From Pseudomonas laurentiana (lineage in GTDB: Bacteria; Pseudomonadota; Gammaproteobacteria; Pseudomonadales; Pseudomonadaceae): a stretch of DNA of 64,000 nucleotides. Every line of letters begins with the position of its first letter. Within the stretch, counting starts at the first letter, position 1. Below the pieces are notes generated by a model. It was given only the letters and a program-made list of their open reading frames with translations, was not told where the DNA came from and made no database searches. The stretch is taken from contig NZ_BMQU01000006.1 of the NCBI RefSeq assembly GCF_014648275.1, positions 174,407-238,406 of the forward strand, read 5' to 3'. Of this stretch, positions 19,065 to 29,292 are shown piece by piece. Made by a program: the position numbers and the translations under genes.

Positions 19065-20507
19065 ATGTTCGATATCACCGCACTGCTGCGCCAGCGCTTC
19101 GCGGCCTTGCGCAGCACCGCCGAATTTTTCTCGCTGCGCTATGTGCAGGAGTCCCGGCAACACCTGTCGGTACGCAAGAACGTCGCCGAGCCACCTAGCC
19201 TGGGTCGTGACGAAGGCGCAATGCTGACGGTGCGCCTCAACGGCGTGGAAGCCTATGCAGCAACTGCCGACCTGTCCCAGACGGGCCTGCAGCGCGCACT
19301 GGAACAGGCTGAAGCACTGGCACGCAACATCAACGGTCACGCCCTGCTCAACGTGAGCCAGCAGCCCGTGACCACCGTTCAAGCCGATTACTGTTCCCCC
19401 AACCTTGAGCAACCGTTTCCCAGCCTGGGCGACTGCTATGCACTGCTGGCCAGTGAATCAGCCAGCGTTCCGGCAGACCCGCGCCTGGTGAATTGGCAGG
19501 CCAGCCTGGGGATCACCACTGTCGAGCAGATTTACCTGAACAACGCAGGCGCGCAGTTGCGCCAGGCCCAACGCTTCGTCTATCCCGGCTTTGGCGTCAC
19601 CGCCTTTGACGGCCAGGACAGCCAGAGCCGCAGCCTGGGCCGGGAAAACTTCGGCCAGCAGGGCGGGTTCGATGTAATCGAGCGTTGTGGACTGATCGGT
19701 GCCGGCGCCTCGGTCGCCGACCAGGCGCTGCAACTGCTGCTGGCACCCAATACGCCGAGCGGCGTGCGCGACCTGCTGTTGATGCCGGATCAAATGATGC
19801 TGCAGATCCACGAGTCCATCGGCCATCCACTTGAGATGGACCGCATCCTCGGTGACGAGCGCAACTACGCGGGTACCAGCTTCGTCAAAGCCAGCGACTT
19901 CGGCCATTTACAGTACGGTTCCACGCTGCTGAATGTCACCTTCGATCCTGATATCCCGGAACAATTGGCCAGCTATGCCCATGACGATGATGGCACGCCG
20001 GCACACAAGACGTTCCTGATCCGTGATGGCTTGCTGCTGCGCCCCTTGGGCAGTGCATTGTCGCAATTCCGCTCAGGCCTGGACGGCGTTGCGAACAGCC
20101 GCGCCTGTGGCTGGAACCGTGCACCGATCGACCGCATGGCCAACCTCAATATCGAACCGGGCGAACAGAACCTGGCGCAACTGATCAGCGGCATCGAACA
20201 CGGCATCTTGATGAAAACCAACCGTTCGTGGTCCATCGACGATGCACGCAACAAGTTCCAGTTTGGCTGCGAGTGGGGGCAGTTGATCGAAAACGGCGAG
20301 CTCAGGGGCGTGGTCAAAAATCCAAACTATCGCGGTGTTTCGGCACAATTCTGGCGCAACCTCAGCGCCGTGGGCGATGCCAGCACCTTCCAGGTACTCG
20401 GCACACCTAACTGCGGCAAGGGCGAACCCAATCAGGTGATTCGGGTAGGGCATGCCTCGCCGGCCTGCGTGTTCAGCCAGATCGACGTATTCGGAGGAGA
20501 TGCCTGA
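19065..20507 (+). CDS. TldD-like metallopeptidase (TldD/PmbA family)
   Basis: A 480-residue protein with the diagnostic zinc motif HESIGH (HExxxH) at residues 249-254 and the family C-terminal half (SRACGWNRAPIDRMANL, ISGIEHGILMKTN). TldD works with TldE as a heterodimeric protease that degrades unfolded or leader-containing peptides, for example in microcin and RiPP maturation. The ATG at 19065 has an excellent GGAGG site. The stop overlaps the next gene's start as TGATG, consistent with a heterodimer made from one transcript. It differs from the housekeeping TldD, so it is probably a paralogous pair. Confidence 0.85.
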   Translation: MFDITALLRQRFAALRSTAEFFSLRYVQESRQHLSVRKNVAEPPSLGRDEGAMLTVRLNGVEAYAATADLSQTGLQRALEQAEALARNINGHALLNVSQQPVTTVQADYCSPNLEQPFPSLGDCYALLASESASVPADPRLVNWQASLGITTVEQIYLNNAGAQLRQAQRFVYPGFGVTAFDGQDSQSRSLGRENFGQQGGFDVIERCGLIGAGASVADQALQLLLAPNTPSGVRDLLLMPDQMMLQIHESIGHPLEMDRILGDERNYAGTSFVKASDFGHLQYGSTLLNVTFDPDIPEQLASYAHDDDGTPAHKTFLIRDGLLLRPLGSALSQFRSGLDGVANSRACGWNRAPIDRMANLNIEPGEQNLAQLISGIEHGILMKTNRSWSIDDARNKFQFGCEWGQLIENGELRGVVKNPNYRGVSAQFWRNLSAVGDASTFQVLGTPNCGKGEPNQVIRVGHASPACVFSQIDVFGGDA

Positions 20508-21832
20508 TGGCCTACCTGGAACATTTCCAATGCCTGGTGAACAGCCTGCGTGATGCCGTGCTCGCCACCGAACACTTCACCCTGAGCTACAGCGCCGAGC
20601 AATCCCAGTTCATTCGTTTCAATCACGCTCAGGTCCGCCAGGCCGGCGAGGTCGCGCAGGCCAGCGCCAGCCTCAAGCTGATCGACAGCGGACGCCAGGC
20701 GGACTTTCAGCTCACCCTCAGCGGGGACAGCGATGTTGACCTCCAACGCTTGCATCAGGCCTTGGCGCAACTGCGCCAGACCTTGCCACTGATCCCGGTC
20801 GATCCCTACCTGCAACTCAACAAAGCCGTCTGGCATAGCCACAATGTGCAGGACACTCGCCTGCCAGACACCGCTGACGTGCTCGCCCAGATTGCCGAAG
20901 GTGCCACGGGGCTGGATCTGGTCGGGATCTACGCCGCTGGCCCGATCTGCCGAGGCTTCGCCAGCTCATTCGGCGCCTTTGGCTGGCATCAGGCCAATAG
21001 CTTCAACTTCGACTGGAGCCTGTTCCATGCCAACGGGCAGGCGGTCAAAGCGAACTATGCGGGTCAACACTGGGACCCCACAGCATTTGCCCTGCGCCTG
21101 CAACAAGCCCGCGCGCAACTGGACTACCTGGACCGCCCTCTGAAGGTCCTCGCACCCGGCCAGTACCGTGCTTATCTGGCCCCCGCAGCGCTGGACGAAA
21201 TCATCGGCATGCTCTGCTGGGGTGGTTTCTCTGCCCAGGCCATCGCCAACAAGGACAGCCCACTGCAGCGCCTTTATGCCGGCGATGTACAACTGAGCCC
21301 ACTGCTCGGCATCGCTGAGCACGTCAGCGGTTCACTCAGCCCGGCATTTTCCGAGGAAGGCTACCCGCGCAGCGACCTCACGTTGATCGCACAAGGCAAG
21401 GCCCAGCAACGACTGGTCTGCGCCCGCAGTGCTGCCGAATTCGAGCTGCAAGCCAATGGCGCCGACAGCGATGAGTCACCCTGCGCACTGAGCCTGGCTG
21501 CCGGTGAGCTGGCGGCAGATGCAGTCCTTGCCCAACTGGGCACGGGCCTGTACATCAGTAACCTTTGGTACCTGAACTACTCGGACCTGCCAGCGGCGCG
21601 CATGACCGGCCTGACCCGCTTCGCCACCTTCTGGGTTGAAGACGGGAAAATCCAGGCGCCGGTCAGCACCATGCGCTTCGACGACAGCGCCTACAGCCTG
21701 CTCGGTACACAGCTGGAAGCACTGACCCGCGACCGCGAGCTGATCCTCTCCACCAGCACCTACGATCAGCGCCAGACCCGCTCAACACACCTGCCGGGTG
21801 CATTGGTCAAATGCCTGACACTGACCCTGTGA
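20507..21832 (+). CDS. TldE/PmbA-like partner of the metallopeptidase
   Basis: A 441-residue TldD/PmbA-family protein without an HExxxH motif, as expected for the non-catalytic TldE-type subunit. The C-terminal block (GLYISNLWYLNYSDLPAARMTGLTRF) is characteristic of the family. It begins within the stop codon of the tldD-like gene. A 13-bp inverted repeat directly follows the stop. Confidence 0.8.
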   Translation: MAYLEHFQCLVNSLRDAVLATEHFTLSYSAEQSQFIRFNHAQVRQAGEVAQASASLKLIDSGRQADFQLTLSGDSDVDLQRLHQALAQLRQTLPLIPVDPYLQLNKAVWHSHNVQDTRLPDTADVLAQIAEGATGLDLVGIYAAGPICRGFASSFGAFGWHQANSFNFDWSLFHANGQAVKANYAGQHWDPTAFALRLQQARAQLDYLDRPLKVLAPGQYRAYLAPAALDEIIGMLCWGGFSAQAIANKDSPLQRLYAGDVQLSPLLGIAEHVSGSLSPAFSEEGYPRSDLTLIAQGKAQQRLVCARSAAEFELQANGADSDESPCALSLAAGELAADAVLAQLGTGLYISNLWYLNYSDLPAARMTGLTRFATFWVEDGKIQAPVSTMRFDDSAYSLLGTQLEALTRDRELILSTSTYDQRQTRSTHLPGALVKCLTLTL

Positions 21833-21838
21833 TAGCCA

Positions 21839-21865
21839 CTTATCGCCGGTAATACCGGCGATAAG
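21839..21865 (+). terminator. Inverted repeat after the tldE-like gene, possible terminator
   Basis: Thirteen bases (CTTATCGCCGGTA) are repeated in perfect inversion around a single central base. There is no T-run afterwards, so it may pause or protect the transcript rather than end it. It separates the protease pair from the MFS gene. Confidence 0.5.
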
Positions 21866-21888
21866 GCCCCAGCCCCAAGAGAGGCCTT

Positions 21889-23316
21889 ATGCCTGATCGC
21901 GCGCCACTAGACAGTGTCACCGCCCGCTGGATCCCCTGGGTGGTGGCCATCGCCTTCTTCATGCAGTCACTCGACGGCACCATCCTCAACACCGCCCTGC
22001 CCGCCATGGCCCTTGACCTGGCCGAAGACCCGCTGCGCATGCAGTCCGTCATCATTGCCTACATGCTCACCGTGGCCCTGCTGATTCCTGCATCGGGCTG
22101 GATTGCCGACCGCTTCGGCACCAAGCGGATTTTCTTTGGCGCCATTTTGCTGTTCAGCATCGGCTCGCTGCTTTGCGCCCTGGCCGACAGCCTTGGGATG
22201 CTGGTCGCCGCACGGGTGATCCAGGGCCTGGGCGGTGCACTGATGCTGCCGGTTGGGCGCCTCGTGGTACTGCGCGCCTACCCACGTTCCGAGCTGGTGC
22301 GGATCATGAGCTTCATCACTATTCCCGGCCTGCTCGGCCCGCTGCTGGGGCCAACGCTGGGCGGCTGGCTCGTAGAGATACTCAGCTGGCACTGGATCTT
22401 CCTGCTCAACCTGCCGGTCGGTGTAGTGGGCTGCTACGCCGTGTGGAAGTTCATCCCCGACTTGCGCGGCACTGAGCGCACACGCTTCGACGGCATGGGT
22501 TTCCTGCTGTTCGGTGCGGCAATGGTGCTGATCACCATTGCCATGGAAGGCTTGGGCGAGCTGCACCTGCCCCATCTGCGGGTGATGCTGCTGCTGTTCG
22601 CCGGCATGGCCTGCCTGGCGGCCTATTGGCTGCGCGCTGGCAGTACCGATAACCCGCTGTTCTCGCCCCTGTTGTTTCGCACGCGTACCTTTTCGGTCGG
22701 TATTCTTGGCAACCTGTTCGCCCGCCTGGGCAGCGGCGCCTTGCCGTTTCTGGTGCCACTGCTGCTGCAGGTTGCACTGGGTTACTCGCCTGCAGAAGCC
22801 GGTATGAGCATGATTCCGCTGGCAGCAGCGGCGATGCTGGCCAAATCGGTGGCCCAACCACTGATTGAGCGCCTCGGCTACCGTGCCATCCTCACCGGCA
22901 ATACCCTGCTACTCGGCTTGCTGCTGGCCAGTATGGGGCTGGTCGATGAGCAGACCCCCTATGCCTTGCTGCTGGTCCAACTGGCATTGCTCGGGGCAGT
23001 TAACTCGCTGCAGTTCACCGCAATGAATACCGTAACCCTGATCGACCTCGATGATGCCAGCGCCAGCAGCGGCAACAGCTTGCTGTCCGTAGTGGCACAA
23101 CTCTCGTTGAGTCTGGGCGTTGCCTGCGCAGGAGCGCTGCTGGGCGGGTTCACCGCGGCAGGCAGTGCCGAAGGAGTGAGCAGTACCTTGGGGGCGTTCC
23201 AGTTGACGTTCCTGACCATCGGCCTGATGGCCATGTTGGCCGCGGCGATCTTCGTGCAGTTGTCGAAGACGGACGGAAGGCGTGCCCGTCGTCTGGAACC
23301 AGAGATCGAGCCTTAG
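21889..23316 (+). CDS. mdtD: MFS exporter, DHA2 family (MdtD/EmrB-like)
   Basis: A 475-residue transporter with about 14 hydrophobic helices. DHA2 hallmarks are SLDGTILNTALPAMA in helix 1, the motif-A region GWIADRFGTKR between helices 2 and 3, and motif C (GPLLGPTLGGWL) in helix 5. It most resembles MdtD-type proton-driven multidrug exporters. The substrate cannot be inferred. The gene appears to have its own promoter region and lies upstream of dbpA on the same strand. Confidence 0.82.
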   Translation: MPDRAPLDSVTARWIPWVVAIAFFMQSLDGTILNTALPAMALDLAEDPLRMQSVIIAYMLTVALLIPASGWIADRFGTKRIFFGAILLFSIGSLLCALADSLGMLVAARVIQGLGGALMLPVGRLVVLRAYPRSELVRIMSFITIPGLLGPLLGPTLGGWLVEILSWHWIFLLNLPVGVVGCYAVWKFIPDLRGTERTRFDGMGFLLFGAAMVLITIAMEGLGELHLPHLRVMLLLFAGMACLAAYWLRAGSTDNPLFSPLLFRTRTFSVGILGNLFARLGSGALPFLVPLLLQVALGYSPAEAGMSMIPLAAAAMLAKSVAQPLIERLGYRAILTGNTLLLGLLLASMGLVDEQTPYALLLVQLALLGAVNSLQFTAMNTVTLIDLDDASASSGNSLLSVVAQLSLSLGVACAGALLGGFTAAGSAEGVSSTLGAFQLTFLTIGLMAMLAAAIFVQLSKTDGRRARRLEPEIEP

Positions 23317-23373
23317 GGCGAATGGCCACGAGGCTGGTACACTGCGCGACATTTTGTTTTGCAGGCCCGCCTC

Positions 23374-24759
23374 GTGACCACCATTGCCACCGCCTTCAAT
23401 ACCCTGCCGTTGTCCAGCGCCATGCTGGCCAACCTGGACGCCCTCGGCTACGCCCAGATGACCCCGATTCAGGCACAAAGCCTGCCGGTGATTCTCAAAG
23501 GCCTGGACCTGATTGCCCAGGCCAAGACTGGCAGCGGCAAGACCGCCGCTTTCGGTATCGGCCTGCTCAACCCGATCAACCCGCGCTACTTCGGCTGCCA
23601 GGCGCTGGTGCTGTGCCCAACCCGTGAACTGGCCGACCAGGTCGCCAAGGAACTGCGTCGGCTGGCCCGCGCCGAAGACAACATCAAGATCCTGACCCTC
23701 TGCGGTGGGGTTTCGCTCGGCCCACAGATCGCTTCGCTGGAGCACGGCGCGCACATTATTGTCGGTACCCCAGGACGGATTCAGCAGCACCTGAGCAAAG
23801 GCACCCTGGTACTCGACGGGCTCAACACCCTGGTACTCGATGAAGCGGACCGGATGCTCGACATGGGCTTCTACGACGCCATCGCCGACATCATCGGACA
23901 AACGCCAAAGCGCCGTCAGACCCTGCTGTTCTCGGCAACGTACCCGGCGGGCATCAAGCAGCTGTCGGCCGCCTTCATGCGTGACCCGCAGCAGGTCAAG
24001 GTTGAAGCCCTGCACGCCGACAACCAGATCGAACAACGCTTCTACGAAATTGATCCTGAGCAGCGCCTGGAAGCCGTAACCCGTGTACTCGGGCACTTCC
24101 GCCCCCAGTCCTGCGTGGCGTTCTGCTTCACCAAACAGCAGTGCCAGGAGGTGGTCGAACACCTGCAAGCCAAAGGCATCGTCGCCGCGGCCCTGCACGG
24201 TGACCTGGAACAGCGCGACCGCGATCAGGTCCTGACCCTGTTCGCCAACCGCAGCAGTTCGGTTCTGGTCGCCACCGACGTCGCCGCACGCGGCCTGGAC
24301 ATCGACGCCCTGGACATGGTCATCAACGTCGAACTGGCCCGTGATGCCGAGATTCACGTGCACCGCGTCGGTCGTACCGGGCGCGCAGGTGAGAAAGGCC
24401 TGGCTGTCAGCCTGGTCGCGCCGGCCGAGGGTCATCGCGCCCAGGCGATCGAAGCCCTGCAAAAGGCTCCGCTGCGCTGGGAACAGCTTGATAGCCTCAA
24501 GCACCAGGGCGGCGCACCGCTGCTGCCAGTGATGAGCACCCTGTGCATCGCCGCTGGCCGCAAAGACAAACTGCGCCCGGGCGACATTCTCGGGGCCCTG
24601 ACCGGTGATGCCGGCCTGCCTGGCACTCAAGTCGGCAAGATCGCAATCTTCGACTTCCAGGCCTTTGTCGCCGTAGAACGTGCGGTCGCCAAGCAGGCGT
24701 TGCAGCGGCTGAACAGCGGCAAGATCAAAGGGCGTTCGTTGCGCGTACGGATCGTCTGA
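23374..24759 (+). CDS. dbpA: DbpA, DEAD-box ATP-dependent RNA helicase
   Basis: A 461-residue DEAD-box protein with Q motif, motif I (AKTGSGKT), motif II DEAD (VLDEADRMLDMGF), motif III (SAT) and motif VI (HRVGRTGR). A C-terminal domain of about 75 residues (GDILGALTGDAGLPGTQVGKI) is the 23S rRNA hairpin-92-binding domain that defines DbpA. It acts in late assembly of the 50S subunit. The start is taken as the GTG at 23374, giving the family N-terminus TTIATAFNTLPL; a TTG five codons upstream is possible. Confidence 0.93.
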   Translation: MTTIATAFNTLPLSSAMLANLDALGYAQMTPIQAQSLPVILKGLDLIAQAKTGSGKTAAFGIGLLNPINPRYFGCQALVLCPTRELADQVAKELRRLARAEDNIKILTLCGGVSLGPQIASLEHGAHIIVGTPGRIQQHLSKGTLVLDGLNTLVLDEADRMLDMGFYDAIADIIGQTPKRRQTLLFSATYPAGIKQLSAAFMRDPQQVKVEALHADNQIEQRFYEIDPEQRLEAVTRVLGHFRPQSCVAFCFTKQQCQEVVEHLQAKGIVAAALHGDLEQRDRDQVLTLFANRSSSVLVATDVAARGLDIDALDMVINVELARDAEIHVHRVGRTGRAGEKGLAVSLVAPAEGHRAQAIEALQKAPLRWEQLDSLKHQGGAPLLPVMSTLCIAAGRKDKLRPGDILGALTGDAGLPGTQVGKIAIFDFQAFVAVERAVAKQALQRLNSGKIKGRSLRVRIV

Positions 24760-24824
24760 TCGAATCGCCAGCAATGCTGGCGACTGGCAACAGGGTTTCA
24801 GCTTTCTACCCCGAGGATTTTGCA

Positions 24825-26003
24825 GTGCGTTCCACCGAAGTCATCATCATTGGCGCAGGCGCCGCCGGCCTGATGTGCGCCCTGACCGCCGCCAACCGTG
24901 GCCGTCAGGTTGTGTTGCTCGACCATGCCAACAAACCGGGCAAGAAAATCCTGATGTCCGGTGGTGGCCGCTGCAATTTCACCAACATGTACACCGAACC
25001 GAGCAATTTTCTCTCGCAGAACCCGCACTTCTGCAAGTCTGCACTGGCCCGTTATACCCAGTGGGATTTTATCGAGATGGTCGGAAAGCATGGTGTGCCG
25101 TACCACGAGAAAAAGCTCGGCCAGTTGTTCTGCGACCATAAATCCAGCGACATCCTCGACATGCTCCTGGCCGAGTGCGACGCCGCAGGCGCCGAGCTGA
25201 ACATGAACACCCGCATCGATCAGATCGAAAAACTCGAAAGCGGCTATTTGCTGGAAACCAGTGCAGGCAAACTGCAGTGCCAGTCGCTGGTGATCGCCAC
25301 CGGCGGCCTGTCGATCCCGACGCTGGGGGCGACTGGCTTTGGTTATCAGGTAGCGCGCCAGTTCGGCCATAGTGTGCTGCCAACCCGCGCAGGCCTGGTG
25401 CCCTTCACCATCACCGATCAGCTCAAGGCGCTGTGCACCGAGCTGTCCGGTACCTCGGTCGACTGTATCGCCAGCTGCAACGGCACCAGCTTTCGCGAAA
25501 ACCTGCTGTTCACCCACCGCGGCCTCAGCGGCCCGGCGATCCTGCAGATTTCTTCGTTCTGGGAAGCCGGTGATACGCTGGAAATCAACCTGCTGCCGGA
25601 CCACGACGCGCTGGCCTGGCTGCAGCAGCAACAGGCCGAGCGGCCTAACAGCGAACTGAAAACCCTGCTCAGCGAGATCTTCACCAAGAAAATGGCCAAC
25701 CTGCTGGCCGAGCACTGGTTCGTGTCCAAGCCAATGAAGCAGTACACACCAGCTGAACTGGCTCAGGTCGCAGAAAAACTCGGTGCCTGGCAACTGGTTC
25801 CCGCCGGTACCGAAGGCTACCGCACCGCCGAAGTCACGCTGGGCGGCGTCGACACCCGCGAGGTGTCCTCCAAGACCATGGAGTCGCTGAAAAGCCCAGG
25901 CCTGTATTTCATTGGTGAAGTGCTGGACGTCAGTGGCCACCTCGGTGGATTCAACTTCCAGTGGGCGTGGGCCTCAGCCTACGCCGCTGCACAATTCGTC
26001 TGA
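24825..26003 (+). CDS. YhiN/HI0933-type FAD-dependent oxidoreductase
   Basis: About 392 residues. The N-terminus has the dinucleotide-binding motif GAGAAGLMC and the family signature KILMSGGGRCNFTN. The C-terminus has VTLGGVDTREVS and YFIGEVLDVSGHLGGFNFQWAW, which close the FAD site. The HI0933/YhiN family is widespread but its physiological substrate is unknown. The GTG at 24825 is preceded by GAGG; translation from an upstream codon would add 17 unconserved residues. It follows dbpA by 65 bases. Confidence 0.85.
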   Translation: MRSTEVIIIGAGAAGLMCALTAANRGRQVVLLDHANKPGKKILMSGGGRCNFTNMYTEPSNFLSQNPHFCKSALARYTQWDFIEMVGKHGVPYHEKKLGQLFCDHKSSDILDMLLAECDAAGAELNMNTRIDQIEKLESGYLLETSAGKLQCQSLVIATGGLSIPTLGATGFGYQVARQFGHSVLPTRAGLVPFTITDQLKALCTELSGTSVDCIASCNGTSFRENLLFTHRGLSGPAILQISSFWEAGDTLEINLLPDHDALAWLQQQQAERPNSELKTLLSEIFTKKMANLLAEHWFVSKPMKQYTPAELAQVAEKLGAWQLVPAGTEGYRTAEVTLGGVDTREVSSKTMESLKSPGLYFIGEVLDVSGHLGGFNFQWAWASAYAAAQFV

Positions 26004-26121
26004 CCTTCGCGGTAGAATCGGCGCGTCACGGAACAAATTTTGCTGGGATATCAGCGTGGCGGCAGCTTGCCGTCGCGACCCGCTCAATTTCGATCACTGC
26101 CCTGCAGGCCTGCCTCACGCC

Positions 26122-28302
26122 ATGTCATCCTCATCGTTGCGCCACTCACTGCGTCGCCTCTGGGCTCTGGACAAATTCAGCTACAGCATCCGGGTATCGA
26201 TCGCCCTGACCGGAAGCATGGCGCTGTGTTGGTACCGGGACGAAATGGGCCTGCTGATTCCATTGTTCCTCGGTATTATTGCCAGCGCCCTGGCAGAAAC
26301 CGATGACAGCTGGCAGGGCCGACTCAATGCCCTCGCCGTTACCCTGGTCTGTTTTACCGTCGCCGCGCTGTCGGTAGAGCTGCTGTTCCCTTATCCCATT
26401 GTGTTTGTCTGCGCCATGGCATTGGCGGCCTTCGGCCTGACCATGCTCGGCGCACTGGGCGAACGCTACGGTGCGATTGCTTCAGCGACGCTGATCCTCT
26501 CGGTCTACACCATGATCGGTGTTGACCAGCGCGGCGGCGAAGTCACGGACTTCTGGCACGAACCTTTATTGCTGGTGGCGGGCGCGGCCTGGTATGGCCT
26601 GCTCTCGGTACTCTGGCAGGCATTGTTCTCCAACCAGCCAGTGCAACAAAGCCTGGCCCGGCTGTTTCGCGAGCTCAGTCGCTACCTCAAGCTCAAGTCC
26701 ACCTTGTTCGAGCCCGTTCGCCAACTGGATGTCGAGGCTCGACGCCTGGAGCTGGCACAACAGAATGGGCGGGTGGTGGCAGCGCTCAATGCCGCCAAGG
26801 AAATCATCCTGCACAGGGTCGGCAATGGCCGCCCCGGCTCGAAAGTCAGCCGCTACCTGAAGCTGTATTTCCTCGCCCAGGACATCCATGAACGCGCCAG
26901 CTCGTCGCACTACCCGTACAACGCCTTGGCCGAGGCATTCTTCCACAGCGATGTGCTGTTTCGCTGCCAACGCCTGTTGCGCCAGCAGGGTGTGGCTTGC
27001 CAACAGCTTTCGGAGTCGATTCAGCTGCGTCAGCCGTTTACCTACGACAGCGGCTTTGCTCAGGCCCAGGAAGACCTGCACGCCTCACTTGAGCACCTGC
27101 GCGGTCAAAACAACCCCGCCTGGCGCGGCTTGCTCCGCTCGCTTCGCGCCCTGGCAGCCAACCTGGCCACACTCGACCGTCTGCTCTGCGACGCCAGCAA
27201 CCCTGACAACCTGGCTGACAATAGCGACTCCAGCCTGCTCGACCGTTCGCCGCACAGCCTGGCCGATGTCTGGAATCGGCTGCGTCAACAACTGACACCG
27301 ACCTCATTGCTGTTTCGTCACGCGTTACGCCTGCCGCTGGCGCTGTCCATCGGCTATGGCATGGTGCACCTGATCCACCCCACCCAAGGCTACTGGATCA
27401 TCCTCACCACGCTGTTCGTCTGTCAGCCCAACTATGGCGCCACGAGACGCAAACTGGTGCAGCGGATCATGGGTACAGGTATCGGTCTGACCGTCGGCTG
27501 GGCATTGTTCGACCTGTTCCCCAACCCGTTGATCCAGTCGATGTTCGCCGTCGTCGCCGGCGTCGTGTTCTTCGTCTACCGGACCACACGCTACACCCTG
27601 GCGACTGCAGCAATCACCCTGATGGTGCTGTTCTGCTTCAACCAGATCGGCGACGGCTACGGGCTGTTCCTGCCTCGTCTGTCCGATACGTTGATTGGCA
27701 GCTTGATAGCCATTCTCGCGGTGTTCCTGTTCCTGCCCGACTGGCAGGGTCGGCGGCTGAACAAGGTGCTGGCCAACACGCTGAGCTGCAATAGCATCTA
27801 CTTGCGCCAGATCCTCCAGCAGTACGCCAATGGCAAACGCGACGATCTGGCCTACCGCCTGGCACGCCGTAACGCCCACAACGCCGATGCAGCACTGTCG
27901 ACCACCTTGGCCAACATGCTGATGGAGCCGGGACACTTCCGGAAAGAAGCCGATGTCGGCTTCCGATTCCTGGTGCTGTCCCACACCCTGCTCAGCTACC
28001 TCTCGGGCCTCGGCGCCCACCGTGATAGCGCACTGGCGGCAGAGGCACGTGCCGAACTGGTCGAAGGGGCCGGAGCACGCCTGGCTGACAGCCTCGATGA
28101 AATTGCCGTCGGCCTGTCAACCAAGCTACCCGTGGCGATTCACAGCGATGACGAGGAAACCTTGGCCAATGCGCTAGAACAAATGCCAGAAGAGATCGAC
28201 GAAACTCAACGTCTGGTTCAAACCCAATTGGCCTTGATCTGTCGCCAATTGGGCCCGCTACGCACCTTGGCAGCGCATTTGATCAAGGAATCTGCGGCCT
28301 GA
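26122..28302 (+). CDS. yccS: YccS-type FUSC family inner-membrane protein
   Basis: A 726-residue protein with two clusters of five to six membrane helices, each followed by a long cytoplasmic region, the FUSC/YccS-YhfK plan. Recognisable segments are DKFSYSIRVSIALTGSM near the N-terminus and LRLPLALSIGYGMVHLIHPTQGYWI at the second membrane block. FUSC proteins are related to aromatic-acid exporters (AaeB), but YccS has no settled role. The ATG at 26122 is chosen although the frame is open 70 codons further upstream. The stop abuts that of the convergent gene. Confidence 0.85.
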   Translation: MSSSSLRHSLRRLWALDKFSYSIRVSIALTGSMALCWYRDEMGLLIPLFLGIIASALAETDDSWQGRLNALAVTLVCFTVAALSVELLFPYPIVFVCAMALAAFGLTMLGALGERYGAIASATLILSVYTMIGVDQRGGEVTDFWHEPLLLVAGAAWYGLLSVLWQALFSNQPVQQSLARLFRELSRYLKLKSTLFEPVRQLDVEARRLELAQQNGRVVAALNAAKEIILHRVGNGRPGSKVSRYLKLYFLAQDIHERASSSHYPYNALAEAFFHSDVLFRCQRLLRQQGVACQQLSESIQLRQPFTYDSGFAQAQEDLHASLEHLRGQNNPAWRGLLRSLRALAANLATLDRLLCDASNPDNLADNSDSSLLDRSPHSLADVWNRLRQQLTPTSLLFRHALRLPLALSIGYGMVHLIHPTQGYWIILTTLFVCQPNYGATRRKLVQRIMGTGIGLTVGWALFDLFPNPLIQSMFAVVAGVVFFVYRTTRYTLATAAITLMVLFCFNQIGDGYGLFLPRLSDTLIGSLIAILAVFLFLPDWQGRRLNKVLANTLSCNSIYLRQILQQYANGKRDDLAYRLARRNAHNADAALSTTLANMLMEPGHFRKEADVGFRFLVLSHTLLSYLSGLGAHRDSALAAEARAELVEGAGARLADSLDEIAVGLSTKLPVAIHSDDEETLANALEQMPEEIDETQRLVQTQLALICRQLGPLRTLAAHLIKESAA

Positions 28303-29043
28303 TCACAAGCCGTACTGTTTGAGCAGACGGGCATAACTGCCATCAGCCTGCATTGCCACGATGGCCTTATCGAACGCCGCCACGATCTGCTGGTGACGGG
28401 GGTTTTTCAGGCTGACCAGAATGTGCAGGCTGTTCTCGCTGAGCGGCTTGCCGAAGAACTCAACGCTGTCACGAACATGCGCTGGCTCTTGTGTGAGGAA
28501 GTAGCGGGCGACGTATTCGTCTTCGAGCGTCAAGCGTACCCGGCTTGCGGCCAACATCCGTACCGCCACGGAAAAACTGCGTACCGGGACTTTCTGCAAG
28601 CGGGTATCGCTATCAAAGCTGTGGGAGTATGCATAGTCGCGAACAACCGCGATCGGATAGGGATACAAATCGGCCAGGGCCTCAAAGGTAATCGCTTCAT
28701 CCTTGCGCTTGAGCAAGCGTATGCGATTGGTCAGGTAACCCGCCGAAAACGCCCCGATCCGCGTACGTGAGTCGTTGTACCAGGCGTTGACCAGGATGTC
28801 GTAACGGCCTTCTCCCACGCCCATCAATGCCCGCGCCCAAGGCACCTGCTCAAACTCGCTGGCATAGCCTGCACGTTTGAGCGCTGCGGTAACAATCGCC
28901 GTGGCCAGGCCACCCCCCTCCAGGCTGGCCTCCGTAAACGGTGGCCAGGCATCCGCCACAAGCCTGAGCTTGTCCGCTGCAATCGAGGGGGATATCGGGC
29001 AAAGCATTCCAAGCAAAATCAAGACTCGAAGCAATACAGACAT
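28303..29043 (-). CDS. Periplasmic amino-acid-type substrate-binding protein (SBP_bac_3)
   Basis: A 246-residue protein. A signal peptide of about 22 residues (hydrophobic core LLRVLILLGMLC, cleavage after SIAA) is followed by a type-3 solute-binding domain with DAWPPFTEASLEGGG, the usual ligand-pocket opening, and VNAWYNDSRT. No permease or ATPase gene is adjacent, so this is an orphan binding protein, common in Pseudomonas. It is convergent with yccS with no gap between stop codons. The ATG at 29043 is chosen because it begins the signal peptide; the frame continues open far upstream. Confidence 0.8.
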   Translation of the reverse strand: MSVLLRVLILLGMLCPISPSIAADKLRLVADAWPPFTEASLEGGGLATAIVTAALKRAGYASEFEQVPWARALMGVGEGRYDILVNAWYNDSRTRIGAFSAGYLTNRIRLLKRKDEAITFEALADLYPYPIAVVRDYAYSHSFDSDTRLQKVPVRSFSVAVRMLAASRVRLTLEDEYVARYFLTQEPAHVRDSVEFFGKPLSENSLHILVSLKNPRHQQIVAAFDKAIVAMQADGSYARLLKQYGL

Positions 29044-29292
29044 GCTCAAATCCCTTAGCGAGCACCCTGCCCGCGCCAATGTCCAACTGCCCGAAAATGC
29101 ACTTGGTGCCAACACTCTAGAAGGCCAATTCAGATTACACAAAGATGAACAACTCGGGCAGAGGAAATAATAGCTATTTGCCTCTATCTTTTGATCGAAC
29201 GCACAACACGACACAATCGGCTGCAACTTCAACCTCGTCGCGGGGGCAGCGCTCTGCGAAGATGAATCATTGAACTCAGTACGAGGCGTATC

